Part shown: positions 7,885 through 17,793 of the stretch, piece after piece
Numbering within the stretch: position 1 is the stretch's first letter
How the letters are laid out: each line of letters starts with the position of its first letter
Assembly (NCBI RefSeq): GCF_034047335.1
Contig: NZ_CP139137.1
Span: 2,728,001-2,792,000 of the forward strand
DNA: 64,000 bases
Reading direction: 5' to 3'
Origin: Chryseobacterium sp. JJR-5R
GTDB lineage: Bacteria > Bacteroidota > Bacteroidia > Flavobacteriales > Weeksellaceae
Translations under genes and position numbers: made by a program
The notes under the pieces: generated by a model
Seen by the model: the letters and a program-made list of their open reading frames with translations, nothing else
Databases searched by the model: none
What the model was told of the DNA's origin: nothing

Positions 7885-9294
7885 TTAAAAGTGCACCTGT
7901 TTGATTTCTCCTTCAATTTCTTCCGGGGTTTCATCATCTGGTCTGATAAAAACCATGGTAATAAGGGCGGCGGCCATCATGCATATGCCTCCCACCACAA
8001 TATAATCCATTGCATAATTCCCGAAAAAACGGCTGACCACAGGTCCTCCGAAAATTCCGTTAATGATCTGCGGAATAACAATAAAGAAGTTGAAGATACC
8101 CATATAAACGCCCATTTTTTTCTGTGGAATGACTTCAATCAGCATGGCATATGGCATCGCTAAGATACTTGCCCAGGCAAAGCCCAGCCCAATCATAGAG
8201 ATCCAGAGTAAACCGGTATCTTTTATGAAATACATTGAGATTAAGCCGATTCCGCCACATAAAAGGGCTAAAGCATGGGTCTGTTTCTTCCCTATTGCTT
8301 TTGCCAGCGGGGTGAGAAGAAAGGCAAACGGGATTGCCCAGAGGTTGTACATCCCGAACAGTTTTCCGGTAAGGTCTCCGGCATTGTTAAAAGCCTTTGA
8401 ATGCGTATCTTCCGGTGAAAGTCCGAAATGATGAGTGGCCAGCGCACTGGTGGTAAATACCCACATGGTAAACAGGGCAAACCACGAGAAAAACTGTACG
8501 GCGCCCAGCCTTTTCATCTGGTTCGGGATACGTGCAAAATCCTTAAAGATGTCTGAAAATTTAGAAACATGCACGGTTCCCGGATTCTCATTGGCAAATT
8601 CGGCAAACTCACGGGGAGAATATTCTCTGGTTGTAAAGATGGTATATAAAATGGTCAGCAGAAGCAGGATTGCTCCGGCATAAAAGGAATAGATCACGTT
8701 ATCGGCTACGAATCCTTCAGGTGCCGTATTGGAAACTCCCAGCCGTGTTAACCAGTCCGGCATATAGGAACCGATCACAGCACCGATCCCGATTAAGATC
8801 GTCTGCACCGAAAATCCTAATGTCCCCTGGTGTTTGGGGAGCATATCTCCCACAAGTGCCCGAAAGGGTTCCATTGCAACATTAATGGATGCATCCATCA
8901 TCGCCAGGAAAATCACGGCCAGAAGCAGTACATTGGCAGCCATCATCTGGGTAGCAGAGGCGGCATTCGGCAGCATGACCAACCCGATGGCACATAAAAC
9001 GGCCCCGATCAGGAAATACGGCTTCCTTCTTCCGAGCGGGCTCCAGGTATTGTCTCCCAAATGACCGATAATCGGCTGAACAATCAGCCCGGTAACCGGC
9101 GCGACCAGCCAGAACCACGAGAGCTCATGAACATCAGCTCCGAAATTGGCCAGGATACGGCTTGCGTTTCCGTTCTGCAGCCCGAAAGCCATCTGGATGC
9201 CCAGAAACCCCATGCTCATGTTGATGATCTGAGCCATGGAGAGATTTGGTTTTTTCCTCCCCGTAATCCGGGCTTCAGTATATTTATCTTCCAT
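7885..9294 (-). CDS. SLC45-type MFS importer, probably for maltose/maltodextrin
   Basis: This is an inner-membrane transporter of 469 residues with about 12 predicted helices. The loops GHLGDNTWSPLGRRKPYF and MDASINVAMEPFRALVGDM resemble the SLC45/sucrose-type branch of MFS found in many Bacteroidota maltose loci. The family imports di- and oligosaccharides, and here it sits last in a locus with GH13, GH97 and SusCDE genes, so maltose or maltodextrin is the likely cargo. The ATG at 9294 overlaps the stop of the SnoaL-like gene (TAATG), indicating translational coupling. A terminator follows at 7833-7863. Specificity is inferred from context. Confidence 0.9.
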   Translation of the reverse strand: MEDKYTEARITGRKKPNLSMAQIINMSMGFLGIQMAFGLQNGNASRILANFGADVHELSWFWLVAPVTGLIVQPIIGHLGDNTWSPLGRRKPYFLIGAVLCAIGLVMLPNAASATQMMAANVLLLAVIFLAMMDASINVAMEPFRALVGDMLPKHQGTLGFSVQTILIGIGAVIGSYMPDWLTRLGVSNTAPEGFVADNVIYSFYAGAILLLLTILYTIFTTREYSPREFAEFANENPGTVHVSKFSDIFKDFARIPNQMKRLGAVQFFSWFALFTMWVFTTSALATHHFGLSPEDTHSKAFNNAGDLTGKLFGMYNLWAIPFAFLLTPLAKAIGKKQTHALALLCGGIGLISMYFIKDTGLLWISMIGLGFAWASILAMPYAMLIEVIPQKKMGVYMGIFNFFIVIPQIINGIFGGPVVSRFFGNYAMDYIVVGGICMMAAALITMVFIRPDDETPEEIEGEIKQVHF

Positions 9295-9809
9295 TATTTT
9301 GTTTTTAATTTTTGAATTACCACATCTTCAGCCGATGCTTTTTCTGCCACTACTTTGTCCACCACCTCATTAGGAACGGTCATAGAAAGCACATACTGCC
9401 TGATTTTCCATTGCCCGCCGACTTTTTCCAGCACCCCTGAACCGCGGCAGATCTTCATCTGGGTATCCAGCAGCTCATCAAACCAGGCCAGCTTACCGTC
9501 TTTGCTGAAATGGATATTCCTTTTGAGTGAGGTAAAGTTCCATGTGGTTTTTTTATCAAAATAAGGCTTAGCCCAGACTTTAAATGCCTGTTTGTCCCAG
9601 ACTTCAGAAGCATCGGTCCCGATAAAAGTGGATTCTTCAGCGAAATAGCTGAAATAGGCATTGAAATCCGCTTTGGCTGCGGCCGTATTGAAGCTGTCGA
9701 GCATCGTGCCGATCTCCGCTTTGTCTTTTCCGGAACTTCCCTGTGCCGAAACAGACGTGCAGTTCAGGATAAAAATGAAGACTGCAAAGAATAAGGTTAT
9801 TTTTTTCAT
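9294..9809 (-). CDS. Exported SnoaL/NTF2-like protein in the saccharide locus
   Basis: The product has 171 residues. It begins with a signal peptide whose likely cleavage follows SVSAQ, so it is exported, probably to the periplasm. The remainder resembles the SnoaL_3/NTF2-like cone fold: AEIGTMLDSFNTAAAKADF at the start, then the TFIGTDASEVWDKQAF region and a C-terminal WKIRQYVLSMTVPN strand. No catalytic residues can be named. It sits between the amylase and MFS importer genes and overlaps the latter by one base. Its role in starch use is unknown; small NTF2-like proteins often bind hydrophobic or sugar-like ligands. Confidence 0.82.
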   Translation of the reverse strand: MKKITLFFAVFIFILNCTSVSAQGSSGKDKAEIGTMLDSFNTAAAKADFNAYFSYFAEESTFIGTDASEVWDKQAFKVWAKPYFDKKTTWNFTSLKRNIHFSKDGKLAWFDELLDTQMKICRGSGVLEKVGGQWKIRQYVLSMTVPNEVVDKVVAEKASAEDVVIQKLKTK

Positions 9810-9899
9810 GTCTGAATATAATTATAATTTCATCCGGCGCAGGTCCGGAAAGTTTTTAATGATCCTGTTTTTTTGATTCGAATATTGATTCCTTGTTTA

Positions 9900-11762
9900 T
9901 TATTTAACCAATTCAATTACCATCGGGGTTTTTGCCGGCACTGTAAATGAATTCTGCAGTGACACTTCTTTACCGGAAATGATTTCTCTTCCTTTTGAAA
10001 ATCCGTTCAGCGATTCTGCAAAACGGGCCAGATCTATTTTCTGTTCGCTTTCATTATTGTTCAGAACCACCATGACGCTTTCCTGGCCGTTGTACCTGAA
10101 ATAGACGAATACATTATCCTGCGGAATATAATTTTTGGTTTTTCCGGTATGGATCACCTCTTTGCTTTTTCTCCAGTTCAGCATTTTGCGGGTGAACTGA
10201 TAAAATTCTTTCTGTTCAGGCGTTTGTGCGGAAACATTGAATGCATTCTGCGGATCCGACTTCCAGCCTCCGGGAAAATCCCTGCGGATATCGGCATCGC
10301 CGCCTTTATTTTTGTCTCCTCTCATGCCCACTTCCGTTCCGTAATAAAGCTGCGGAATCCCGCGGACGGTTGAAAGAAGCGTTAATCCGAGCTGATAGGC
10401 TTTCGGATCAGCATTAAAAATTTCATTCCATCTTTCGGTATCATGGTTTTCAAAGAATACGAGTATATTGTTGATGTCTGGGTACAGGAAATCACTTGAA
10501 AGCCCGTCATAAATTTTCATCATTCCGGTATCCCAGCCCTGGTTTTCTTTCAGGGCTTTCGGCATGTTCCCGTACAGCATGAAATCCATCACGGAAGGCA
10601 GGTTGGAGTTATATTTCGCGGCTTCCCCTGTTTTGGAATCTTTCTGCCAGGCTGAAATATGCCCGGCAGTATTCAGCCAAGTTTCGCCTACAATATTGAA
10701 CTGCGGATACTCATCGGTAATCGCTTTTGCCCATTTTGCCATGGCTTCTTTGTCATTATATGGGTAAGTATCTACACGGAAGCCGCCGAGTTCCGCGTAT
10801 TCAATCCACCAGATGGCATTTTGGGTCAGGTATTTTAAGACCAGCGGATTTTTCTGGTTGATATCAGGCATCGTAGTATCAAACCAACCGTCCAGCGCTA
10901 CCCTTTTATCGCTGTCGGCAGCATTGGTATCAAACTGTGAGGTGATCTTGTAATTGGAACGTTTAAAACCGTCTTTTCCGTCATTGAACCAGTGAATCCA
11001 GTCTTTTGTCGGGAGATCTTTGATAATCCAGTGGGAAATCCCCCAGTGGTTGGTAACATAATCCATCACCAGCTTCATATTCCTTTTATTGAGTTCACGG
11101 GAAAGTTCACGGTAGTCTTCATTGGTTCCGTAACGGCCGTCAATTTTATAGAGATCAGTCTGGGCATATCCGTGGTAGGAATATACTTTTTCATTATCCT
11201 CGTTTACCGGGGTCAGCCAGACTGCCGTCGCTCCGAGATTTTGAAGATAGTCTAAGTTATTGATGATTCCTCGCAAATCTCCTCCATGACGTCCGTTGGG
11301 AAGGCTGCGGTTGGCTTTTTCGGTAAGCTCCGGCCTTGAATCATTTTTTTCATCACCGTTGGCAAAACGGTCGGGCATGATGAGGTACATGACGTCTTTT
11401 GAAGTGAATGATGCGCGGGCTGCAGAACCCGGGTTTCTCTCTTTCAGTTCATAGGTGTATGAACCTGTATTTTTCCTGCCCTGTCTGGTACTGATCTTAA
11501 ATTTCGGGACATTGATTTCATTGGTATTTACCGTAATAAAAACATAGTTCGGGTTTTCAACTTTCTGGATACTGCTGATTTTCACTCCGTCTGAAAGCTC
11601 AATTTCCTGATCCGCAATATTTTTTCCATACACCAGGATCTGAAGTTCAGGGTTCTTCATGCCTTTCCACCAAAAGGCCGGTTCTACTTTTTCCAGGGTT
11701 TTGGTCTGGGAAAAGGCAGCGGACGCAACGGTACACGCAAAAATTACATATATTTTTTTCAT
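9900..11762 (-). CDS. Exported GH13 alpha-amylase / neopullulanase-like enzyme
   Basis: The product has 620 residues from ATG at 11762; an upstream in-frame TTG at 11780 is unlikely because it overlaps the preceding gene. A signal peptide ending near AAFSQ directs export. An N-terminal beta-sandwich precedes the GH13 barrel. Family motifs are visible: DYVTNHWG, GGFRVDTYPY with the nucleophile Asp, NIVGETW with the acid/base Glu, and FFENHDTER with the third acidic residue. It resembles SusA-type neopullulanases that cut maltodextrins or cyclodextrins in the periplasm. It lies 14 bases after the symporter gene. Exact linkage specificity is not readable. Confidence 0.93.
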   Translation of the reverse strand: MKKIYVIFACTVASAAFSQTKTLEKVEPAFWWKGMKNPELQILVYGKNIADQEIELSDGVKISSIQKVENPNYVFITVNTNEINVPKFKISTRQGRKNTGSYTYELKERNPGSAARASFTSKDVMYLIMPDRFANGDEKNDSRPELTEKANRSLPNGRHGGDLRGIINNLDYLQNLGATAVWLTPVNEDNEKVYSYHGYAQTDLYKIDGRYGTNEDYRELSRELNKRNMKLVMDYVTNHWGISHWIIKDLPTKDWIHWFNDGKDGFKRSNYKITSQFDTNAADSDKRVALDGWFDTTMPDINQKNPLVLKYLTQNAIWWIEYAELGGFRVDTYPYNDKEAMAKWAKAITDEYPQFNIVGETWLNTAGHISAWQKDSKTGEAAKYNSNLPSVMDFMLYGNMPKALKENQGWDTGMMKIYDGLSSDFLYPDINNILVFFENHDTERWNEIFNADPKAYQLGLTLLSTVRGIPQLYYGTEVGMRGDKNKGGDADIRRDFPGGWKSDPQNAFNVSAQTPEQKEFYQFTRKMLNWRKSKEVIHTGKTKNYIPQDNVFVYFRYNGQESVMVVLNNNESEQKIDLARFAESLNGFSKGREIISGKEVSLQNSFTVPAKTPMVIELVK

Positions 11763-11776
11763 ATATTTAAAGATAA

Positions 11777-12784
11777 TCAAATAGATTCGTATACTTCAAC
11801 ATCCGGGGTTCTTTTTGCTATTTTATTGGCCAGCCAGCTTACATAGAACAGCTGGAAACTGTGGTACACCATAACCGGCAGCAGGAACAGCACTTTCTGA
11901 TCATCCGGAATCCCCAGCACCAAAAGGAAAAGGCTTCCGTGAACCAGGGATTTTTTGGAACCGCAGAAGGTTGCCGTGATCCGGTCTTCAGCTCTGAAAT
12001 TCATTTTCCGGGCGATGAATCCCAGGATATGGTACACGGTAAAAAACAGGAACACCACACTGAATGCCAGGATCAGAAATACCAAAGCAGGCACTGAAGC
12101 AAAGATATTTTCTGTGAAAGCGGCAGAAAAACTTTCATAGACAATCAGCAGGATAATCAGCCGGTCAAATTCTGCAATGGCTGAGGAAAACCGGGTTACC
12201 CATTTTTTGAGAAAAGGATTCAGCAGGATTCCCAGGATAATTGGCAGCAATACTTTGATGAGCAGCTGCTGTATGATTTCACCCTGATGGCCGGAACCTT
12301 CAGCCGGAACCAGGAAAAAGCTCATCAGTAAGGGTGTCATGACAATCCCTATCAGCCCTGAAACAGAGGCATTGAAAATTGCTGAAGTCACGTTTCCTTT
12401 AGCAATGGAAACCATTACCACAGAAGATGAAACGGTAGAAGGCAGGCAAGCCAGAAAAAACACGGAGAGCCAGATACTGACATATCCGGAATCCTTTACC
12501 AAAGGATAAAAAAGCAGTACCAGCAGCGGAAACAGGATAAAGGTACCGGACTGGATAAGCACATGCAGCTTCCAGTTGGCAATATCTTTCACCACTTCTT
12601 TTAAATCCAGCTTAAGCCCGTACAGCAGGAAGATCCCTGCAATGCCCCAGTCTATAAAAGCAGAAAGGTTAAAATACCGATTGTAGGATTCGTGGAACGG
12701 GATAAGCTTTGCCATCAGCACCATGACAGCCAACAGAAAAAGAAAAAGATTCTGCCTGCTAAACATTTTAGTTATCAACATCAT
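11777..12784 (-). CDS. SBF-like (bile acid:sodium symporter superfamily) membrane transporter
   Basis: The protein has 335 residues and about ten hydrophobic helices. It resembles the YfeH/SBF_like branch of the BASS superfamily. Notable segments are LPSTVSSSVVMVSIAKGN in the first half and ATFCGSKKSLVHGSLF in the second, both helix-breaking regions that form the ion and substrate site in this fold. The substrate of this branch is largely unknown. Two adjacent ATGs exist at 12784 and 12781. Its position inside the saccharide locus, tightly upstream of the amylase gene, is odd because BASS carriers usually move organic acids. Confidence 0.88.
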   Translation of the reverse strand: MMLITKMFSRQNLFLFLLAVMVLMAKLIPFHESYNRYFNLSAFIDWGIAGIFLLYGLKLDLKEVVKDIANWKLHVLIQSGTFILFPLLVLLFYPLVKDSGYVSIWLSVFFLACLPSTVSSSVVMVSIAKGNVTSAIFNASVSGLIGIVMTPLLMSFFLVPAEGSGHQGEIIQQLLIKVLLPIILGILLNPFLKKWVTRFSSAIAEFDRLIILLIVYESFSAAFTENIFASVPALVFLILAFSVVFLFFTVYHILGFIARKMNFRAEDRITATFCGSKKSLVHGSLFLLVLGIPDDQKVLFLLPVMVYHSFQLFYVSWLANKIAKRTPDVEVYESI

Positions 12785-12807
12785 TAAAAGATAAATTATT
12801 CGTACAT

Positions 12808-12841
12808 AAAAAATCCTTAAAGGCGGAGAACCTTTAAGGAT
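12808..12841 (-). terminator. Internal terminator after the GH97 gene
   Basis: Eleven-base arms 12813-12823 and 12831-12841 surround a 7-base loop. TTTTTT follows on the minus strand. It separates GH97 from the downstream symporter-amylase-importer genes, which have no clear promoter of their own. Confidence 0.85.
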
Positions 12842-12863
12842 GATAAAGTTAAGAAAATATTAT

Positions 12864-15023
12864 TTACTGTACGGGCTTAACCGAGATCGCAAAGCCGCCG
12901 CTGCGTACCATTTTCATATTGATTTTGGATTTGCTTGTGACCTTCTTTTTGTAAATGTTATAACTCTGAGGATTGCTGATGTAGTCTGCATCCTTGCCGT
13001 CTTCATAGATTGTGGCCTCATACTTTTTCCCTTTGTCCAGGAATGAAAATTCTACGGTATAATCCCGCTTGTTTTCATCGGTAATCCCGCCCACAAACCA
13101 GTTTTCCGTTCCTTTGGCTTTTCTGGCCGTCACTACATAATCTCCGGGTTCTGCAGACAGGATTTTGGTATCGTCCCAGTCTGCAGCTACATCCTTGATA
13201 AACTGGAAGGCATCCATATGTTTCCTGTAGTTTTCCGGTAAGTCGGCAGCCATCTGAAGCGGCATGTACATCGTTACGTACAGCGCCAATTGCTTGGCCA
13301 ATGTGGTTTTAACAAAACGTTTATCGCCCGGGAAATAGTAATCCAGTTTAGTCTGGAAAATCCCCGGCGTGTAATCCATAGAACCGCCCATCCATCTCGT
13401 GAACGGAAGAATGGTTTGATGATCCGGATTGTTTCCGCCAAATGCTTCGTATTCGGTTCCGCGGGCCGCTTCTGCAGAAATGTAGTTCGGATAGGTACGG
13501 CTTTCCCCGGTCGGACGGACCGATTCGTGAGAATTTACCATCACTTTGTATTCATTGGCTTTTTCAGCAATCCTGTAATAATGGTTGATCATCCATTGGG
13601 AGTAATGGTGTTCCCCTCTCGGGATAACATCTCCCACGTATCCTGTTTTTACGGCATCATAGCCGTATTTGTTCATTAGCTGGAAGGCCTTGTCCGCCCA
13701 TCTTTCATAATTTGTTGCAGAACCTGAAGTTTCGTGGTGCATGATCAGCTTGATTCCTTTGGAATTGGCATACTCATTAAGCATTTTGATGTCGAAATCA
13801 GGATATGGCGTAATGAAATCAAAGACGTATTCTTTTGAGCGACCGAACCAGTCTTCCCAACCGATATTCCAGCCTTCGATCAACAATCCCTGAAAACCGT
13901 TTTCAGCAGCAAAGTCGATATATTCCTTTACTTTGGTATTGTTCGCGCCATGTTTTCCGTTAGGCGTCAGTTTCGTGAAATCAGTCTGTCCCAAACGCAC
14001 ATTGGATTCCGGCTGACCGTATGCCCACTGGGATTTCCCGATGATCATCTCCCACCAGACGCCCATGTATTTGGTTGGGTGAATGTAAGACGTATCGGTA
14101 TACTTTGTGGGTTCGTTCAGGTTAAAAATCATCTTTGAATCCATAACCTCTTCTGCTTTCGGAGCTACGATAATGGTTCTCCACGGCGTTACCATAGGAG
14201 TTTGCATATAACCTTTTGCCCCTTGTCTGTCGGCAGTAAGGTGGGTTTTGAATTTAAAATTCTGTGCATCCACTTCCAGATGGGAAGCCGGATAATCCAA
14301 AACAGCTGCTTCCGCCAGGTTGATGTACAAAGGTTCTTTGCCTTCTTTCTTCAACATCAACGGCGACTGAACGGCGTTTTTAATTAAAGTCTGCGATGCG
14401 TTGGCATCTGCTGCCTGCGACCATTTTGAAGGAATTTCGGAAACTTTGGTTTCCTGATATTTATACTCCTGGGAATCATAATCTGCCACCATCCACCAGG
14501 CTTTCATATCGGTAGGAAAATCGATTTCCGAATCTTCTTCACGGATCACAAAGTAGTTCAGATTTTTCTGCTGCGGAAATTCATACCTGAACCCAAGCCC
14601 GTCATTGAATAATCTGAATTTCACAACGATGCTTCTGTCTGTACTTGCCTGATTAAGGGTTACTGCCAGTTCGTTATAATGGTTGATATAATTTTTCTTT
14701 TCGCCGAGAACCGGCTGCCAGGTTTCGTTTTTTGAATCTGTTTTTTCGCCGGTTTTTGTAAAACCGCTGTTTAAATCAAATTTCGCATCTTCAGGTTTTG
14801 CAATTTCTGATGCAAATTTTATGGAAGAATCTTTAAAAATTCTCAGTCCAAGTTTTGAATCTTCCACCACTACCTGACCGTTGTATTTCAGGTTGTAGTA
14901 AGGAACGCCCTGTTTTAATTGGAAATCCATTTCGAATTTTCCATCGGGCGATTTCAAAGATTGCGCATTGGCGACTCCAAACATCATTGAGAGCAAAAAA
15001 GCTCCGATTGTCATTTTCTTCAT
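12864..15023 (-). CDS. GH97 alpha-glucosidase (SusB-like)
   Basis: This exported enzyme of 719 residues has a signal peptide ending at GVANAQ. It shows the GH97 order: N-terminal beta-super-sandwich with SPDGKFEMDFQL, a central barrel with WWEMIIGKSQWAYG and FQGLLIEGWNIGWEDW, and a C-terminal sheet domain. Glutamates in IMHHETSGSA and MVNSHESVRPTGE fit the inverting (SusB-type) subgroup, where they serve as general base and calcium ligands. It releases glucose from maltooligosaccharides, probably in the periplasm. It follows susE after a terminator (15052-15082) and is followed by another (12808-12841), so its dose relative to susCDE is probably set by read-through. Confidence 0.95.
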   Translation of the reverse strand: MKKMTIGAFLLSMMFGVANAQSLKSPDGKFEMDFQLKQGVPYYNLKYNGQVVVEDSKLGLRIFKDSSIKFASEIAKPEDAKFDLNSGFTKTGEKTDSKNETWQPVLGEKKNYINHYNELAVTLNQASTDRSIVVKFRLFNDGLGFRYEFPQQKNLNYFVIREEDSEIDFPTDMKAWWMVADYDSQEYKYQETKVSEIPSKWSQAADANASQTLIKNAVQSPLMLKKEGKEPLYINLAEAAVLDYPASHLEVDAQNFKFKTHLTADRQGAKGYMQTPMVTPWRTIIVAPKAEEVMDSKMIFNLNEPTKYTDTSYIHPTKYMGVWWEMIIGKSQWAYGQPESNVRLGQTDFTKLTPNGKHGANNTKVKEYIDFAAENGFQGLLIEGWNIGWEDWFGRSKEYVFDFITPYPDFDIKMLNEYANSKGIKLIMHHETSGSATNYERWADKAFQLMNKYGYDAVKTGYVGDVIPRGEHHYSQWMINHYYRIAEKANEYKVMVNSHESVRPTGESRTYPNYISAEAARGTEYEAFGGNNPDHQTILPFTRWMGGSMDYTPGIFQTKLDYYFPGDKRFVKTTLAKQLALYVTMYMPLQMAADLPENYRKHMDAFQFIKDVAADWDDTKILSAEPGDYVVTARKAKGTENWFVGGITDENKRDYTVEFSFLDKGKKYEATIYEDGKDADYISNPQSYNIYKKKVTSKSKINMKMVRSGGFAISVKPVQ

Positions 15024-15051
15024 AATGATTTTTATATAAAACTTTAAAAAT

Positions 15052-15082
15052 AAAAAAACTGTTGCCGAAAAGCAACAGTTTT
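15052..15082 (-). terminator. Internal terminator between susE and the GH97 gene
   Basis: Eleven-base arms 15055-15065 and 15072-15082 enclose the loop CGAAAA. The hairpin is followed by a run of seven T on the minus strand. No TAnnTTTG box was seen between it and the GH97 start, so GH97 probably depends on read-through. Confidence 0.85.
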
Positions 15083-15098
15083 AAAGAATTTATAGCTA

Positions 15099-16133
15099 CT
15101 AATTTATTGTATAAGCTAGAGTGTAAGGGTCAAAAGTAACTGTATGCTGACCTGCCGAAATGGTTAAATTACCTCCAGAAGTAGAAGCCGTTCCGCCAGA
15201 TCCTCCCCAGTTGGGTTGACTCCAGTCATGATTTAGCCTGAATTTAAACTCACCTGCTAAAAAAGTCGCTGTAGCAGTCCATTTCAACTGAGTATTATCC
15301 CAAACCATGTCTATATCTGTACTCCAGTTGCCTCCGGGAGTTGCAGATCCTATTAAACTCATTTGGTGAGGTACCATCTTCAGTGTATTTGTGTTGGTAT
15401 TGATGGTGGTTTCATAATAGCCAAGACCGGGTGCTACAATATCGGATCCTCCATTATACAAAACTGGAATTGTATTTACGGCTGCTGAAAACTGGCTAGT
15501 GGTTCCATAAGAATTATCCCAGTTTTTCTGCGGATTAATTTTGAATGACAGTCCATTATCTGCAGTTGCCAGAAATTTAATATAACCAACATAGATTCCA
15601 TTTGAAGTTGGGGACACAAGAGTATTTGCCGTAGCAGGATCCCATCCTTGATATTTACCAGGAGCATACATATAAGAAATCAATGCATAGGGGTTTACCG
15701 AAATTTTCTGTACCGTTGAATAAACAGGACTTCCTTTTCCAACAGTAGTTTTTAATCTTACATCTACGTTTGACGCAATACCAGTTTGCAATCCCAAACT
15801 CAACATCAAAGCATTAAATTCAAATACTGTATAGGTTTTGGATAATGTTCCAAGACTTAATCCTGCCTCTTTTACATTTGCAAAATTATTTCCTGCTACT
15901 GCAAACTGCAATACATTTGTAATTTCTACTTCAGGGGTATATTCTGCAGGGGTAATGGTAAATGTAACGGCATTGTTGCTTGCTGTTGTACTCGTCAAAG
16001 TAAGAGATGCTGCACTCGCTTTAAGCGTAGGCTCGGATTTTAAAGATAAAACAGCCTGATCTTCATCTTTTTCACAAGACCAAACCATCATTATAGCAAT
16101 GGTTGCGAAAAGAAATTTTATAATATTTTTCAT
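15099..16133 (-). CDS. susE: SusE/SusF-like starch-binding outer-membrane lipoprotein
   Basis: The product has 344 residues. A lipoprotein signal ends in MMVWSC, making Cys20 the lipidated residue. The N-terminal part resembles the SusE domain, with AASLTLTSTTASNNAVTFT and the strand pattern around ITNVLQFAVAG. The C-terminal half contains two carbohydrate-binding-like segments, with aromatic residues in KNWDNSYG and FKFRLNHDWSQPNWGG suited to stack on glucose rings. It is surface-exposed in characterised systems and aids starch capture by SusCD. It lies 18 bases after susD and is followed by a terminator. Confidence 0.88.
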   Translation of the reverse strand: MKNIIKFLFATIAIMMVWSCEKDEDQAVLSLKSEPTLKASAASLTLTSTTASNNAVTFTITPAEYTPEVEITNVLQFAVAGNNFANVKEAGLSLGTLSKTYTVFEFNALMLSLGLQTGIASNVDVRLKTTVGKGSPVYSTVQKISVNPYALISYMYAPGKYQGWDPATANTLVSPTSNGIYVGYIKFLATADNGLSFKINPQKNWDNSYGTTSQFSAAVNTIPVLYNGGSDIVAPGLGYYETTINTNTNTLKMVPHQMSLIGSATPGGNWSTDIDMVWDNTQLKWTATATFLAGEFKFRLNHDWSQPNWGGSGGTASTSGGNLTISAGQHTVTFDPYTLAYTIN

Positions 16134-16151
16134 TAATTTAAATTTTAAAAA

Positions 16152-17783
16152 TTAATAACCCGGGTTTTGAGATAAGTTTGAATTGATATTCAGATATTTA
16201 TTCGGAATTGGGAACAAAACTCTGGTAGGAGCTATAGAAGACCCATTTTGGATTCCTCCTTTCCATTGCCATGTATAACCGGAAACGTAATGATTTAACC
16301 TGATTAAATCTTGTCTTCTCGTACCTTCCCAATACAGTTCTTTAGCTCTTTCGTTCAGAATAAACATTTCTTTAGCATCTGTTGTGGTAAGCGCATTAAT
16401 ATCAGACATTGAAATATTTGTTGCACCACCTCTTGTTCTTAAGGCATTGATATACCCTAAAGCTGTAGCTGTGCTCCCTTTTCCGTTGACAACGGCCAAT
16501 TCTGCATACATCAAATATGCATCTCCCATTCTGAACAAAGCAAAATCTGCATCTGCAAAAGTTCCGTCACTTCCATTAGCACCGCTTGTCTTTTTGTTAG
16601 AAAACTTAATCAATTTGGTACCTTCTTCAAATTTAGAATAATCTGAAATAGATACAGGATCTGTACTTCCAGCAACTTTCATTACTCGGGCATCCGATCC
16701 TGCAGACTGAATAAATTCCTGACGTGTTCTGAAACCAGCCCAGCCTGCATCTACCCCTAACAGAGCTCCTACTGCATTGGTACAACTTGCGTGGATTAAA
16801 AAGGTAGTGCCTCCGTAAGTTTTTGTTTTGATACCGTCAAAATTAATTGGGAAGATAGCTTCATCTTGCGCACCATTGGTATTGTTATCCGCTTTAAATA
16901 AATTGGCGTAAGGTATTGTAGCCACTTTATATGGTGAAGCAATTACTTTTGTAATCTCTGCCAAAGCCTCTGTACTTCTGTCAACACCCGTATATACTTT
17001 TGAGTTTTGGTATAATTTGGCTTTTAACATCCAAGCGGCAGCTTTGTCCGCTCTTCCATATTCGTTGGTCTTTGCTGCGGCCAAATCTCCATCTATATCA
17101 TTCAGCTCTCCCAACAGATAATTGAAAACATATTCTCTTGATTGTACTGACGGTTTTACACCAGAACCAATAACATCTCCTTCTGTTGCAAAAGGAATTC
17201 TGCCATAAATATCTATTGCGTGATAATAAGATAGGGCTCTTAAAAATCTTGCTTCTGCACGGAAAGTCTTTATTTGGGTTTTTAAATCTGCAGAAACCCC
17301 TCTGGATGATAATTTCTCATCAGTAGTTTCTCTTAAAAACTCATTGACCAAGCCAATCTGAAAAAATATTCTTGCAAAGAAAGCTTCATTGAATTTATTG
17401 TCTGCATTCCAGGTATTGAAGTTTAAATCTCTGATCCCGGGATTATCAGATTCTCCCCAGGCAATAATGGCTTCATCGGTTGTAAGTTCCTGTAGTTGCC
17501 AATATCCTCTAATGTATTGTGAAAAACCTTCATTCGGTCCTCCATCAGATTCTAATCCTAAATCTGAATTTCCGTTAGGAGAAGTTTGTCCTGTTACCGC
17601 TAAACCAGCATAAATTTTCGCCAAAAACTGCTTGTAAGATTCAGGCTGGGAATAAAATTGTTCGGACGTGTACAATTCATCATCACTTACTTTAACATCT
17701 AAATCGTTAATACAAGAGGTTGCCGATAATAGAAATACACTTGCAATAGCCAGATTTCTTAGTTTTACTATATTTAATTTCAT
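16152..17783 (-). CDS. susD: SusD/RagB-type outer-membrane nutrient-binding lipoprotein
   Basis: The product has 543 residues from ATG at 17783, which lies 10 bases after the susC stop; a longer frame reaching 17807 would overlap susC and start without need. The lipobox FLLSATSC puts the lipidated Cys at residue 24. SusD features are visible: RAEARFLRALSYYHAIDIYG (TPR-like helical core), ADKAAAWMLKAKLY, DADFALFRMGDAYLMYAE, and ELYWEGTRRQDLIRLN near the end. It forms the lid over the SusC barrel and binds maltooligosaccharides. Neighbours fix its role in starch or maltodextrin uptake. Confidence 0.95.
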   Translation of the reverse strand: MKLNIVKLRNLAIASVFLLSATSCINDLDVKVSDDELYTSEQFYSQPESYKQFLAKIYAGLAVTGQTSPNGNSDLGLESDGGPNEGFSQYIRGYWQLQELTTDEAIIAWGESDNPGIRDLNFNTWNADNKFNEAFFARIFFQIGLVNEFLRETTDEKLSSRGVSADLKTQIKTFRAEARFLRALSYYHAIDIYGRIPFATEGDVIGSGVKPSVQSREYVFNYLLGELNDIDGDLAAAKTNEYGRADKAAAWMLKAKLYQNSKVYTGVDRSTEALAEITKVIASPYKVATIPYANLFKADNNTNGAQDEAIFPINFDGIKTKTYGGTTFLIHASCTNAVGALLGVDAGWAGFRTRQEFIQSAGSDARVMKVAGSTDPVSISDYSKFEEGTKLIKFSNKKTSGANGSDGTFADADFALFRMGDAYLMYAELAVVNGKGSTATALGYINALRTRGGATNISMSDINALTTTDAKEMFILNERAKELYWEGTRRQDLIRLNHYVSGYTWQWKGGIQNGSSIAPTRVLFPIPNKYLNINSNLSQNPGY

Positions 17784-17793
17784 TTTTTTAAGT

